From positions 5,250-69,249 of the forward strand of contig JAFWOP010000053.1 of assembly GCA_017545365.1 (NCBI GenBank): 64,000 nt of DNA. Reading direction: 5' to 3'. Under the pieces are notes generated by a model. That model did no database searches. It saw only the letters and a list, made by a program, of their open reading frames with translations, and was not told where the DNA came from. Of the stretch, positions 1-8,668 are shown piece after piece. The first letter of the stretch is position 1, and every line of letters begins with the position of its first letter. The DNA comes from Bacteroidales bacterium. Its GTDB lineage: Bacteria > Bacteroidota > Bacteroidia > Bacteroidales > P3. Position numbers and translations under genes: made by a program.

Positions 1-323
1 GGAGTGTTGGCAGAGGGAAAGTCGGAGAGGCTGATTTGATACCGTTCCATATCGGGGAGATAACACACCTGGGCGTATGCCTTGGTTGGCTGCTGGTAAT
101 TCAGCAAAATGAAATAGCCGACAAACAGCAGCGAGGCCACCGACGCGGCCACTCTCAGCGGCATAAACCAACTGTGCTGGAGAGGACGCAGTTTCTTGGG
201 TGCCTGCTCAGCTTCTTCGATGCGGCTCATGATAAGGTCGGCCATCGCCTCCTCATCCTCTAGCCGGGCCTGTTGCTGCAACCGAGCCGTCAGCGTGTCG
301 AGTATTTTGTCAGTGTCATTCAT
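1..323 (-). CDS. Membrane protein next to ECF sigma factor, probable anti-sigma factor (partial)
   Basis: The reading frame starts with ATG at 323 and runs off the left edge after 107 codons, so the C-terminus is missing. It begins with a charged, probably helical cytoplasmic part (residues 1-50, rich in Glu, Gln and Arg). One membrane span follows at about residues 56-74, and then the start of an extracytoplasmic region. The start overlaps the last 8 bases of the upstream sigma factor gene, so the two are translationally coupled. That order and topology are typical of an anti-sigma factor holding its ECF sigma partner at the membrane. No zinc-binding anti-sigma motif is seen in the visible part. 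Role inferred from position and topology only. Confidence 0.6.
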   Translation of the reverse strand, partial: MNDTDKILDTLTARLQQQARLEDEEAMADLIMSRIEEAEQAPKKLRPLQHSWFMPLRVAASVASLLFVGYFILLNYQQPTKAYAQVCYLPDMERYQISLSDFPSANT

Positions 324-867
324 ATCCTAGTTTCTTTAAACGTTTTTTGATGTTCTGTCTTGCTGCATAGAGATTGGACTTTACTTGCTGGGCATCCATG
401 CCCGTTATTTCTTCTATCTCGTCGCTCTCCAGCCCTTCGAGCTGGCAAAGGGTGAAGACCACCCGCTGCTTGTCGCCCAGCTCTGCGGTCAGCGTCCTGA
501 CTATCGAGGCCAGCTCCTTATTCTCCAACTGTCGATGCGCTGTGTCCTCGCTTAAGAAGAGCTGTAGCTGCTCCACATCTTCGGGCAGCGGGACAAGGCG
601 TCTAAGCTGTTTCAGGCGGTCCATACAGCGGCGGGTGGCAATGGTGTAGAGCCAAGTGGAGAAAGCATGTCGCGAATCGTATCGGCCAATCGTCTGCCAT
701 GCCTTGACGAAAGTGTCCTGCACAATGTCCTTTGCCTCCTCCTCGTCGCCCAGCATCTTCAAGCACTGCGAGAAGACCATCCGCTGGTACTGAACCACCA
801 GAGGTCGGAACGCCGACCGGTCGCCAGCCTGACATCGTTTGACTATTTCATATTCTGCGGGGCTCAT
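316..867 (-). CDS. RNA polymerase ECF sigma factor
   Basis: A sigma-70 family protein of the ECF type, about 183 residues from the ATG at 867. An in-frame start exists at 939, but the extra 24 residues do not resemble the family. Region 2 is seen as the stretch with FSQCLKMLGDEEEAKDIVQDTF followed by FSTWLYTIATRRCMDRL; region 4 is the C-terminal helix-turn-helix ending QVKSNLYAARQNIKKRL. It would direct RNA polymerase to a small regulon when released by its partner. The downstream gene overlaps its stop and encodes a single-span membrane protein, so this is likely a sigma/anti-sigma pair. The regulon is unknown; the subtilase and GH97 genes upstream are candidates only by position. Confidence 0.9.
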   Translation of the reverse strand: MSPAEYEIVKRCQAGDRSAFRPLVVQYQRMVFSQCLKMLGDEEEAKDIVQDTFVKAWQTIGRYDSRHAFSTWLYTIATRRCMDRLKQLRRLVPLPEDVEQLQLFLSEDTAHRQLENKELASIVRTLTAELGDKQRVVFTLCQLEGLESDEIEEITGMDAQQVKSNLYAARQNIKKRLKKLGYE

Positions 868-942
868 ATTTGAAGTCTTTCGAATTGTTGTTCCCCTATG
901 ATACGACCGAAGGGAGGAAAAGTCGAAAGCGGAGTACACTTT

Positions 943-2580
943 TTATTGCAGCAACAATTTCCGAGTGCTGACCCCTCGAGATGTGAGGAGCCTCACCCAA
1001 TAGCAACCAGGGCGCTGCGCAGAAAGCGGAAGCACGGTAACCGTAGCTCGGATGGACTGCCTCAGCACTTCCCTGCCCCAAGCGTCGATGATGCTCACTG
1101 CGGCCTCCGGCACCTCGGCATCATCCAGCACACACCACACCTGGTCATGAGTCGGATTGGGGAAGAGGAGAAAAGCCACCCCCGCTTCCTGCCTTATGCC
1201 AACCGGCCGCGGTGTCCCCACCGCACGTCCAAAGTCGGGTATGCCGTAGCCGCCACGATTGTCTACTGATTCTGTCAGACTGCCCCAGCTGCGGACACTG
1301 TCGCACAACTGGCCGGGCGACAGGTCGGGGTAACGCTGCCACAGGCACGCCATCATTCCCGCCATAAGCGGGCAGGCCAACGAGGTGCCGCTGACGTGAT
1401 TTACCAGGCCGGCAGAGGTGATGCAGCTGACCTTGTAGCCTTGGGCCAGCACATCGGGCTTCACCCGCAGGTCGGCCGTAGGACCGTAGGAACTGAAGTC
1501 ACACACTTCGCCATCCAAGTTACACGCCCCAACCGTGAGCACTCGGGCCGCATCGGCAGGGATATTGAGGTGCGGGGAATCGGCATCGCCTTCGTTGCCC
1601 GCAGCGTTGAGGACCAGCATGCCGCGGCTTACGGCTATATCCGCCGCCCGAGACATGTCGACAGTGCGTCCGTCCAAGTCGTCATTCGTATGGTTCAAAG
1701 TGGAGTCGTCGAAACTGAAATAGCCCAACGAGGTGGTGACGATATCAGCCCCCAAGCTGTCGAGATATTCGGCTGCCGCCACCCAGTTGTACTCCTCCAA
1801 GGGGGTCTCGCTGAGCGTGCTCTCTGTGCGGCACAGCACATAGCTGGCCTTCGGGGCTGTCCCCACAAACTGGCCAGGAACATTGGCAGCCATGGTGGAG
1901 AGCACCAGAGTACCATGCATGTGGATGTTGTAGAGATTGTTGTCGTCCCACACGAAGTCGCGTGTCGCCACCAAGCGTCTTTCGGCTCGCAGCGAGTCGA
2001 AAAAGGGCACACTGTCCACCCCTGGAAAGCCTCCGTCGCATACGCCTATCAGCATTCCCTCACCCCTGTAGCCGCTCCTGTGCAGCGGGATGCCGCCCAG
2101 CTGGGCGATGGCATCGTAGGCATAGGCGTAGTAACCCTGAGAAAATGGCGTGTCAAAAGGAACCGGCTCCACCTCCTCGCCCCTCCGGGGAACCTTCACA
2201 TTAGGAGCCTTACGCGGGCCTCGGTCATACAGCCGGTAGTCTTTCACGAAAGGGAGCGTGTCGAGTATCGCGGCCTGAGTGTCGCTCGCGGCAAACAGGG
2301 TCACCCCGTTGAGCCACTTGGAGCGGTTCTGCACGATGAATCCAGCCTGGCGGAAACGATTCAGGTACACCTCACTCACCGGCAGGTCCAAACTGTCGAC
2401 GGCAATCTGTTGGCGGGCTCGCCGTTCCAATGCGCGAGCCGACAGATAGGCCTCGGGCTGCTGCAAAGTGTAAGCGCATCCCACCTTGTCGGTCAGCTCC
2501 ACCCAGTATTTGTATACCGTATCCTGAGCCCACGACGGCAATGCCAGCCCCAGAAAGGCCACTATGGTAATGAGCCTCAT
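943..2580 (-). CDS. Secreted S8 (subtilisin-like) serine peptidase with T9SS-type C-terminal domain
   Basis: A 545-residue exported protease. The N-terminus is a signal peptide (MRLITIVAFLGLALPSWA). The subtilase catalytic triad is visible in order: Asp in GVCDGGFPGVDS, His in HMHGTLVLS, and Ser in GTSLACPLMAG. About 75 residues at the C-terminus form a beta-rich region containing LLFPNPTHDQ and GREVLRQS and ending in a basic tail, the pattern of type A sorting domains of the type IX secretion system. The protein is therefore probably exported across the outer membrane and either released or surface-attached. Its stop lies 75 bp from the sigma factor start, and it follows the GH97 gene by 2 bp, so these two are likely one transcript. 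Confidence 0.9.
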   Translation of the reverse strand: MRLITIVAFLGLALPSWAQDTVYKYWVELTDKVGCAYTLQQPEAYLSARALERRARQQIAVDSLDLPVSEVYLNRFRQAGFIVQNRSKWLNGVTLFAASDTQAAILDTLPFVKDYRLYDRGPRKAPNVKVPRRGEEVEPVPFDTPFSQGYYAYAYDAIAQLGGIPLHRSGYRGEGMLIGVCDGGFPGVDSVPFFDSLRAERRLVATRDFVWDDNNLYNIHMHGTLVLSTMAANVPGQFVGTAPKASYVLCRTESTLSETPLEEYNWVAAAEYLDSLGADIVTTSLGYFSFDDSTLNHTNDDLDGRTVDMSRAADIAVSRGMLVLNAAGNEGDADSPHLNIPADAARVLTVGACNLDGEVCDFSSYGPTADLRVKPDVLAQGYKVSCITSAGLVNHVSGTSLACPLMAGMMACLWQRYPDLSPGQLCDSVRSWGSLTESVDNRGGYGIPDFGRAVGTPRPVGIRQEAGVAFLLFPNPTHDQVWCVLDDAEVPEAAVSIIDAWGREVLRQSIRATVTVLPLSAQRPGCYWVRLLTSRGVSTRKLLLQ

Positions 2581-2582
2581 GG

Positions 2583-4610
2583 CTATCGTAATTGATGAAT
2601 CTTAGCCACGAAGCCGCCGCCGGGGGCAAGATGCACCTTCAGTTGCGTCATGCCCATAATCCCATACTCATCGTAGTCGCTACCCTTTCGATGGGCGTTA
2701 GTTCCATCGGTATATATCGTGCCATACGCATTTAGCAGCCCTATCTCTATCTCCGACAGGTCAATCGCGATGTCCCGTTCCGTCCAATTGGTGATGCCGC
2801 CGATATACCACACGTCGCCTTTGCGCCGAGCGGTGACGATATATTCGCCCACCTCGCCCTGCAGCACGCGTGTCTCGTCCCACACCGTGGGTATTTCCGC
2901 CACAAAGCGGGTGTAGTCGGGTTCTTTCTCATAGTTGGTGGGGGAGTCGCACAGCATGTTCAGCGGCGACTCCAGCACGATGTACAGCGCCAGCTGGTGG
3001 CAGCGTGTGCCCTGGCTCATCGGCTCGCTCCAGCAGGGATAATAGCAGCCCTTGGCGCCGTTGTGCATCGCCCCTTGGGTGTAGTCCATAGGCCCTGAGG
3101 TCTGGCGGATGAAGGGCAACTCGGTGTCGTACTGCACCTGGTCCCATGTGGCGGGCGCCCACTTCAGCTGCTCCAAGCCTGCCACCCCTTCGAAGTTGAG
3201 CACGTTGGGGTAGGTACGGTTCAACCCTGCGGGCTTGAAGGCCCCATGGAAGTCCACTATCAGGTGGTACTTGGCGCACATGGCGGCGGCCCGCTTGTAA
3301 AACTGGGTGACCATCTGGTCGTCGCGGTCCATGAAGTCGACCTTGAAGCCCTTGATACCCATCTCGCTGTAGTGCTGGCACACATGCTCCATGTCGCGGT
3401 CGAAGGCGTAATAGCCCGCCCACAGTATCAGCCCCACGTTGCGCTCCTTGGCATACTGCACCAGCAGGGGCAGGTCTATCTCCGGCACCACCTGGAAGAG
3501 GTCGGCCTGCTTGTTCACCGCCCAGCCCTCGTCGAGAATGACGTACTCGATGCCGTACTTCGAAGCGAAGTCGATATAGTGCATGTAGGTGTCGTTATTG
3601 ATGCCGGCCTTGAAGTCCACCCCGCCGATGTTCCAGTTGTTCCACCAGTCCCATGCCACCTTGCCCGGCTTAATCCAGCTGAGGTCGGCCACTTTGCAGG
3701 GCTCGCCCAGCAGGTAGCTCATGTTGTTCATGGCCAGCTCCGCGCTGTTCTTCGCCACCATGGCTATACGCCACGGCATCACCGTCTCCTTGTTCACTTG
3801 TGCAATATACTCCTCCCGCTCCTTCACCAGCATCTGCAGGTTGTTGTGCCCGCCCTGTTCCAAGGTCTTGGGATAGGGGGCGTGTTCGCCCTCCAGCCTG
3901 AAGCCCGGCAGACTCTCGGGAGTGGTGGCACCCATCCCTTTGAGGTACAGGCCGGGGTAATCGGTCAGCGTGGACTCAGTGAGGCACACTTTCACCCCAT
4001 GGGAGGCATGCACCAGCAGCGGCAGGAAGCAGAGCCTGCGGGTGTCCAGCTTCGACAGCGGAAGCGTGGTGTACAGGTTCTCGAACGAGGAGGCGAACTG
4101 CGCGTCGTGGTCCCCCTCGTCGAAGTTGGTCACATACGGCACCGTGACCTCAAAGTCAGCGGCAAAGTTGTACTGCACCTTCTCAAACCGCACCGTGCAG
4201 GGCTGGAATATCTGATAACGATAGGCGATGCCCTCGTTGTAAGCCCGGAAGATGAGATTGAGGTCTTTGCGTATGCGCAGCGTCAGCTCGTTGTAATGGT
4301 TGCGCATTTGCGCCTGACGCGTGAAGGGCGAAGGGACCACCTCGTCAACGGTGCTGGTGGCTGCCTTCGTCACCACCATGCTGCCCGTCACCTCCTTGCC
4401 ATAGACACGGTTCAGCCCCAGATGCGAGGGAAGCATAATAGTGACCCCGTTATATACGATGTCGTAGGTTATCTCGTCCTCGGGCGTCGCCACAATATGT
4501 GTCACTAACTTGCCGTCGGGCGACTTCAATGTAAACTGCTGTTCCTTGGCAACCGCCTCCCCTGCCTCTAAAAGCAGTGAAACCATCAAAAAAAGGAATA
4601 ATCTCTTCAT
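2583..4610 (-). CDS. Glycoside hydrolase family 97 (alpha-glucosidase or alpha-galactosidase)
   Basis: A 675-residue exported glycosidase matching GH97 over its full length. Residues 1-21 are a signal peptide. The N-terminal beta-sandwich (about 25-290) is followed by a TIM barrel with GKVAWDWWNNWNIGG (316-330), VILDEGW (357-363), KGFKVDFMDRDD (420-431) and NFEGVAGLE (472-480). A C-terminal beta domain follows. GH97 contains inverting alpha-glucosidases (SusB type) and retaining alpha-galactosidases. The Asp in KVDFMD sits where the retaining subgroup has its nucleophile, which would favour galactosidase, but I cannot settle this without alignment. Galactokinase lies 3 kb away on the same strand, though not in the same operon. 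The start is ATG at 4610; the gene ends 2 bp before the subtilase. Confidence 0.88.
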   Translation of the reverse strand: MKRLFLFLMVSLLLEAGEAVAKEQQFTLKSPDGKLVTHIVATPEDEITYDIVYNGVTIMLPSHLGLNRVYGKEVTGSMVVTKAATSTVDEVVPSPFTRQAQMRNHYNELTLRIRKDLNLIFRAYNEGIAYRYQIFQPCTVRFEKVQYNFAADFEVTVPYVTNFDEGDHDAQFASSFENLYTTLPLSKLDTRRLCFLPLLVHASHGVKVCLTESTLTDYPGLYLKGMGATTPESLPGFRLEGEHAPYPKTLEQGGHNNLQMLVKEREEYIAQVNKETVMPWRIAMVAKNSAELAMNNMSYLLGEPCKVADLSWIKPGKVAWDWWNNWNIGGVDFKAGINNDTYMHYIDFASKYGIEYVILDEGWAVNKQADLFQVVPEIDLPLLVQYAKERNVGLILWAGYYAFDRDMEHVCQHYSEMGIKGFKVDFMDRDDQMVTQFYKRAAAMCAKYHLIVDFHGAFKPAGLNRTYPNVLNFEGVAGLEQLKWAPATWDQVQYDTELPFIRQTSGPMDYTQGAMHNGAKGCYYPCWSEPMSQGTRCHQLALYIVLESPLNMLCDSPTNYEKEPDYTRFVAEIPTVWDETRVLQGEVGEYIVTARRKGDVWYIGGITNWTERDIAIDLSEIEIGLLNAYGTIYTDGTNAHRKGSDYDEYGIMGMTQLKVHLAPGGGFVAKIHQLR

Positions 4611-4716
4611 AACATGAATACTATTTTTCTTTAATAACGCAGACAGGCTTTAATTATTGCGCAGCCCATTATCCGCACAAACCTCCAACGAAGACACTAA
4701 AACCTCATAAAAGAAC

Positions 4717-4788
4717 AACGCTCTTATGCTATATTTGACTGATTTTCACCAGCCTCGAAGAGGATAAATCTCAATAACGTTGCGGAAG
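4717..4788 (+). repeat. Dispersed repeat, copy A
   Basis: Starts with AACGCTCTTATGC and contains CTGATTTTCA. It is similar along about 70 bp to 59511-59582, in the same orientation (roughly three quarters of positions agree by eye). Both copies lie in gene-free regions. Confidence 0.6.
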
Positions 4789-4971
4789 TCGAGTGCAGAG
4801 CCGAACTTGTTCGGGCTATGCCGAGATGCAGCAACGTCTCGAAGAAACCCCACACAAGGAACGCAGTGTGAGGGCAACAAATCCCCTACTATTCAGCGTC
4901 TCGGAGAGACGCGACATTGAGAAAGTATGATAGAAATCAGTCATATACTACATAAGAGCCAAGAACAAAAA

Positions 4972-4989
4972 TTTGATGCGTTTGCCCTG
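4972..4989 (+). repeat. Solo copy of the 18-bp miniature-element terminal repeat
   Basis: The 18-mer TTTGATGCGTTTGCCCTG is identical to the right end (46503-46520) and the reverse complement of the left end (46158-46175) of the element at 46 kb. No opposite end is visible within the 360 bp upstream, so this is a solo end or the remains of a decayed copy. The promoter of the gene at 5142 starts 18 bp beyond it. Confidence 0.75.
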
Positions 4990-5007
4990 TTATTTTTAGA
5001 AAAAAAC

Positions 5008-5037
5008 TTGCGTTTTTGGATTTTTTTCGTATCTTTG
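5008..5037 (+). promoter_or_regulatory. Bacteroidota sigma-ABfr type promoter
   Basis: A -33 TTG at 5008-5010 and a -7 TATCTTTG at 5030-5037, with 19 bp between. It precedes the gene at 5142 by about 100 bp. Confidence 0.75.
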
Positions 5038-5141
5038 CACCGTGAATGTAGTCAAATCCATAACAACATTGAGAACAAAAAAACACAATAACACAATAAA
5101 CAATCAGTAGAAATAAACAAATTAAAATCAATAACTTAAAC

Positions 5142-5678
5142 ATGAAAAAAAAAGGATTATTATTTGCTCTACTAGTAGCATTATTTGCGAGCACTAGTTT
5201 TGCTCAACAAACAAGAATCATCTCTGTTATTAATGAATCAAATGGACGGCAACCGTGGTGGGACATCTTAGAAGTCGCAAAAGCCCGCTATTCGACAGTT
5301 AAAGCCTCCGTATCTTTTCAAGTAACCCCAGACGGAGAATACGTTGAGATACACCGTTTGGATTGTGAGGATCCTGGTAATGTTAAATGTAGATGGAGTT
5401 CGGTTGACCGCACACCATCACCAATTAGCTTCAATGGTTTCTCAATTAGCAGAACGACTATTGACAATTTGACGGATGAAATGCTTGACGAAATTGACGG
5501 TATATTATATAGCAGTGAGCAAAGTACAGGAACTGTGTCTAGAACACTATCAATATGGCAAAACAACCAATTATTAATAATTCTCTTAACTGCCAGATGG
5601 ATCAATGGTAATGCCAACTGTGATGCCAACATTACCATTGAAATAAAAGACATTACTCAATTTGTTGATTTGTATTAA
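5142..5678 (+). CDS. Exported protein of unknown function
   Basis: A 178-residue protein with a clear signal peptide (MKKKGLLFALLVALFASTSFA) and no further membrane span, so it is probably periplasmic or secreted. I recognise no family. The mature part is mixed hydrophilic and beta-rich, with one Cys pair around CEDPGNVKC. Base composition is much more AT-rich than flanking genes, suggesting transfer. It has its own promoter at 5008-5037. The next gene, also exported, follows 23 bp later in the same direction, so the three genes 5142-7407 probably form one transcript. Confidence 0.75.
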   Translation: MKKKGLLFALLVALFASTSFAQQTRIISVINESNGRQPWWDILEVAKARYSTVKASVSFQVTPDGEYVEIHRLDCEDPGNVKCRWSSVDRTPSPISFNGFSISRTTIDNLTDEMLDEIDGILYSSEQSTGTVSRTLSIWQNNQLLIILLTARWINGNANCDANITIEIKDITQFVDLY

Positions 5679-5701
5679 GCCATTTAACTCATCTTCCCTA
5701 C

Positions 5702-6934
5702 ATGAAAAAGTGGATTTATTCAATAGTGCTTCTGCACCTTTTCTGTTCCACTACCCTAGCACAGGACAATAATGGCATCTTAAAAAAAACGGACATAAGC
5801 CAATACTGCCATTTGGACACGTTACTTTCATTCAAGAACGAAACTGGTGGAACCACCAAACACCCAGTCATGGCAAGTTTTGACAATAGATATGTCTTCA
5901 CCTGTTATGACGCACGTTTAGGTTGCGACACAATCGTAATATACCATATTCATACCGATACCTACAATGTGGACACAATACGGATATACGAACAGGGCAT
6001 CAGCCATTACCTACAAAAGAACCTTAGCAATCAATTCAAGGCTGTCGCCATTTGGGACAGCCTCATTGTCCTTTGCACATACCGACGAGCCTTAGTGTAT
6101 TGCCTTGAGGAGGACGGCTCCTACAAAAAAAGGAATAGTATAAAAATCCCCTTTAACTTTGAAAAGGCTCAGATGGTTGACAAACATACCATCCTATTCG
6201 TAGACGCTTACCATAGCCGACGAAAGCACCGCACCTCCATGTACCTTTACAATATAGAAAAGGGGAAGGTCATGGGTGCAATACATCCCTATTTGAATTC
6301 CACCCTCAACACTTATTTCAGCAATATGGCATCTGCCGATTACCGCAATGGAAAAATCATATGGACACATAACAATGAATATTCTTTTATCGAATATAAT
6401 CTTGCCCTACAGCAGACCGACAGCACACACTACGACGAATACCATTGGCATCCGCTGCCATACCACATAATACACAAGGCCTCAAAATATAAATGGACCC
6501 AGGCAGTAGACATCATGAACACCGTCCAAGACAAGAATGTGAAATCAGACATGATTATGTGGGTCTTATTGTTGGACAATGAACAACTAATGATTATACG
6601 GAAGCCTCACGACTCAAATCTTAAGGCTATCGACCTCTGGTCAAAAAAAACTGGAAAATGGCGGCCCTCCATATGCAACATAACGGACGCGGGATACTGG
6701 CTGAACCCACACGACACTGTGAGAAATCATATCCAACTCGGCTTTTCTGCCGGAGACTATGTGTCTGCATGTGGGGGTAAAATAGTCACCCTTACCACAA
6801 TGGGCTGCATGGATTCTTTTGACAACCTCACTGGAAAAGAATATACCATTAAACGAGACGACTATCTCTTGGATAACAACTATTTCCTACAGTTGCGCAT
6901 CTACACTTATGATTTTGGCGACATGACAAAATGA
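5702..6934 (+). CDS. Exported protein of unknown function, possibly beta-propeller
   Basis: A 410-residue protein starting with a signal peptide (MKKWIYSIVLLHLFCSTTLA). The rest is rich in Tyr, Trp, Asp and beta-strand-like segments with repeated patterns such as IVIYHIHTDTYNVDTIRIY and MYLYNIEKGKVMGAI. That would fit a propeller fold, but no blade motif is clear. I recognise no family. Its stop codon overlaps the next start in ATGA, which makes translational coupling with the thioredoxin-like gene likely. AT-rich like its neighbours. Known Bacteroidota pairs join a beta-propeller and a thioredoxin-like protein, but that comparison is only a suggestion. Confidence 0.72.
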   Translation: MKKWIYSIVLLHLFCSTTLAQDNNGILKKTDISQYCHLDTLLSFKNETGGTTKHPVMASFDNRYVFTCYDARLGCDTIVIYHIHTDTYNVDTIRIYEQGISHYLQKNLSNQFKAVAIWDSLIVLCTYRRALVYCLEEDGSYKKRNSIKIPFNFEKAQMVDKHTILFVDAYHSRRKHRTSMYLYNIEKGKVMGAIHPYLNSTLNTYFSNMASADYRNGKIIWTHNNEYSFIEYNLALQQTDSTHYDEYHWHPLPYHIIHKASKYKWTQAVDIMNTVQDKNVKSDMIMWVLLLDNEQLMIIRKPHDSNLKAIDLWSKKTGKWRPSICNITDAGYWLNPHDTVRNHIQLGFSAGDYVSACGGKIVTLTTMGCMDSFDNLTGKEYTIKRDDYLLDNNYFLQLRIYTYDFGDMTK

Positions 6935-7407
6935 GGAGCACACCACTTTTTCTATTCTTCTTCATCACCGTGGCACACCTGGCCGTACACCCACAAGTAA
7001 GGCCCTTTGCAACCACCATTCGGGGCGAATACCTTGACCGTCCCGACAGCATAGAAGTGATGATGATTCTATACAACTCCGCCCACTGCCATCAATGCAT
7101 GCAGTCTTTGTCAGACTATGCGGTGCGCTGGTCGCAAAAGAAGGCTGGCAGGTCAGTTATAGTACTTATTCCTGGCTTACAAGTAACCCTGTTAAGAAAC
7201 GAGGCAAGCATTGTACCGGTCTTTTTCCCAAAAAACAGCTGCCCGCCCATCGTATACGACCGAATCCCGAACGTATCAGACCAATATACAGCCATCTATC
7301 AAATAACGCATTTCCCCGCTGTGATTATGTGGTATCCCGACGGCCGTAAGGAATACTTTTCTTACGAACAAATGTTCCGCTCCAAAAAACCACGATTTCC
7401 CAAATAG
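6931..7407 (+). CDS. Exported thioredoxin-like protein
   Basis: A 158-residue protein with an N-terminal signal sequence (to about residue 20). A thioredoxin-like core follows: a strand (VMMILYNSA), the redox motif CHQC at about residues 53-56, and a later HFPAVIMW that fits the conserved strand with cis-proline before it. The Trp that usually precedes the CxxC is absent (SAHCHQC), so it is a divergent member. It would act in the periplasm on thiols of partner proteins. The start overlaps the stop of the upstream exported protein (ATGA), so the two are likely made together. The substrate is unknown; the neighbouring exported proteins are candidates. Confidence 0.7.
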   Translation: MRSTPLFLFFFITVAHLAVHPQVRPFATTIRGEYLDRPDSIEVMMILYNSAHCHQCMQSLSDYAVRWSQKKAGRSVIVLIPGLQVTLLRNEASIVPVFFPKNSCPPIVYDRIPNVSDQYTAIYQITHFPAVIMWYPDGRKEYFSYEQMFRSKKPRFPK

Positions 7408-7433
7408 TACCTGGCCTTACGCGGCAAAGGAGG

Positions 7434-8573
7434 CTAATGGGCAATCCTCCTCGCCCCGCCGCCTATCACCACGGGGATGACCTTGCACTCGCGCCCGAAC
7501 TGGGCCTTGTAGCTCTGGGCCACGGTGTCCACAAAGGTGTCGTAGCGGTCGTCGGCCACCAGGTTGATAGTGCAGCCGCCGAAGCCTCCGCCCATGATGC
7601 GGCTGCCGGCGACACCGCAGCGGCGCGCCTCGTCGACGAGGAAGTCTAGCTCCTCGCAGCTCACCTCGTAGTCGCGGCTCAGCCCCTCATGGGTCAGGTA
7701 CATCTGCCGCCCGACGGCCTCATAGTCGTCGCACTGCAGGGCCTCGCTGACGGCCATCACACGGTCGTATTCACCCAAGACGTACTTGGCGCGCATATAG
7801 TCCTCCTCGCTAATGCTTTGCTTCACGGCCTCCAGCTGCTCCCACGAGCAGTCGCGCAGGGTCTCCACACCCACTTTACGCGCCACCCGCTCGCAGCTGT
7901 TGCGACGGTCGTTATAGGGTGACCCTACCAGCTCATGCTTCACACAGCTGTTCACCAGCACCAGGCGGTAGCCCTTGGGATGCCAGGGGAAATACTCGAA
8001 CTCGCCGCTGCGGCAGTCCAGCCGCACCAGGTGACCCTCCCGACCATGCATAGAGATAAACTGGTCCATGATGCCGCAGTTCATACCTACGTATTTATGC
8101 TCAGTGGCCTGTCCGATGCGGGCGAGCGTCATCTTGTCCAGCCCGCCGCCGAACAGCGCATTCAGCGCATTGGCAAAGCAGCACTCCAAGGCGGCCGAGG
8201 AACTCATTCCCGCGCCCAGCGGCACATCGCCGGCATAGACGGTGTCGAACCCCTCCACCGGCACTCCGGCAGCCATCAGTTCACGCACCACACCATAAAC
8301 GTAGCGGAAATGCACCGACTCGGGACCCTTCTCGTCGGCGATGTCGAACTCGCACAGGCGGTCCAAATCCACGGCATAAGCCCGCACACGACACCCCCCG
8401 TTGGGACGAATCATGGCCGTAATGCCCTGACAGACGGCACCCGGGAAGACGAACCCGCCATTATAGTCGGTATGCTCCCCTATGAGGTTGATGCGGCCGG
8501 GTGCGGCCCACAGGCTGCCCTCCTCCGAGCCAAAATGCTGAACAAAAAGCTGATGAAGAATAGAAGTGTCCAT
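7434..8573 (-). CDS. galK: Galactokinase
   Basis: Phosphorylates alpha-D-galactose at C1 with ATP, the first committed step of the Leloir pathway, in the cytoplasm. All galactokinase signatures are present in 379 residues. These are the substrate motif GRINLIGEHTDYNGG (26-40), the GHMP-kinase ATP loop PLGAGMSSSAALE (118-130), the catalytic Asp in GIMDQF (D170), and the C-terminal GGGFGGCTINLV. Length is normal for the family. No galactose mutarotase or transporter gene is adjacent; the HAD gene on the other side is divergent. A TATCTTTG box lies 23 bp upstream of the ATG at 8573. Confidence 0.96.
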   Translation of the reverse strand: MDTSILHQLFVQHFGSEEGSLWAAPGRINLIGEHTDYNGGFVFPGAVCQGITAMIRPNGGCRVRAYAVDLDRLCEFDIADEKGPESVHFRYVYGVVRELMAAGVPVEGFDTVYAGDVPLGAGMSSSAALECCFANALNALFGGGLDKMTLARIGQATEHKYVGMNCGIMDQFISMHGREGHLVRLDCRSGEFEYFPWHPKGYRLVLVNSCVKHELVGSPYNDRRNSCERVARKVGVETLRDCSWEQLEAVKQSISEEDYMRAKYVLGEYDRVMAVSEALQCDDYEAVGRQMYLTHEGLSRDYEVSCEELDFLVDEARRCGVAGSRIMGGGFGGCTINLVADDRYDTFVDTVAQSYKAQFGRECKVIPVVIGGGARRIAH

Positions 8574-8595
8574 AATGTACTATTTTTTCAACGTG

Positions 8596-8603
8596 CAAAG
8601 ATA
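8596..8603 (-). promoter_or_regulatory. -7 promoter box for galK
   Basis: TATCTTTG on the minus strand, 23 bp upstream of the galK start; a clear -33 TTG is not seen. Confidence 0.55.
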
Positions 8604-8668
8604 CGGAAAAAAAATCATTCCGCCCCTTTTTGCCATACTTTTCTTTCGGTTCTTACGTTAACTTATGT

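Larger units (their letters stand above)
4611..5141. other. Repeat-rich intergenic region
   Basis: No gene is visible in these 531 bp. It holds a degenerate copy of a dispersed repeat (4717-4788), a segment with the imperfect hairpin AGCCGAACTTGTTCGGGCT (about 4800-4818), the hairpin GCGTCTCGGAGAGACGC (4899-4915), a single copy of the terminal repeat of the miniature element found at 46 kb (4972-4989), and the promoter of the next gene (5008-5037). Confidence 0.7.

Noticed and set aside
3246..4508. 420-codon plus-strand frame opposite the GH97 gene
   Set aside because: It is the antisense shadow of a well-supported gene and has no domain pattern.
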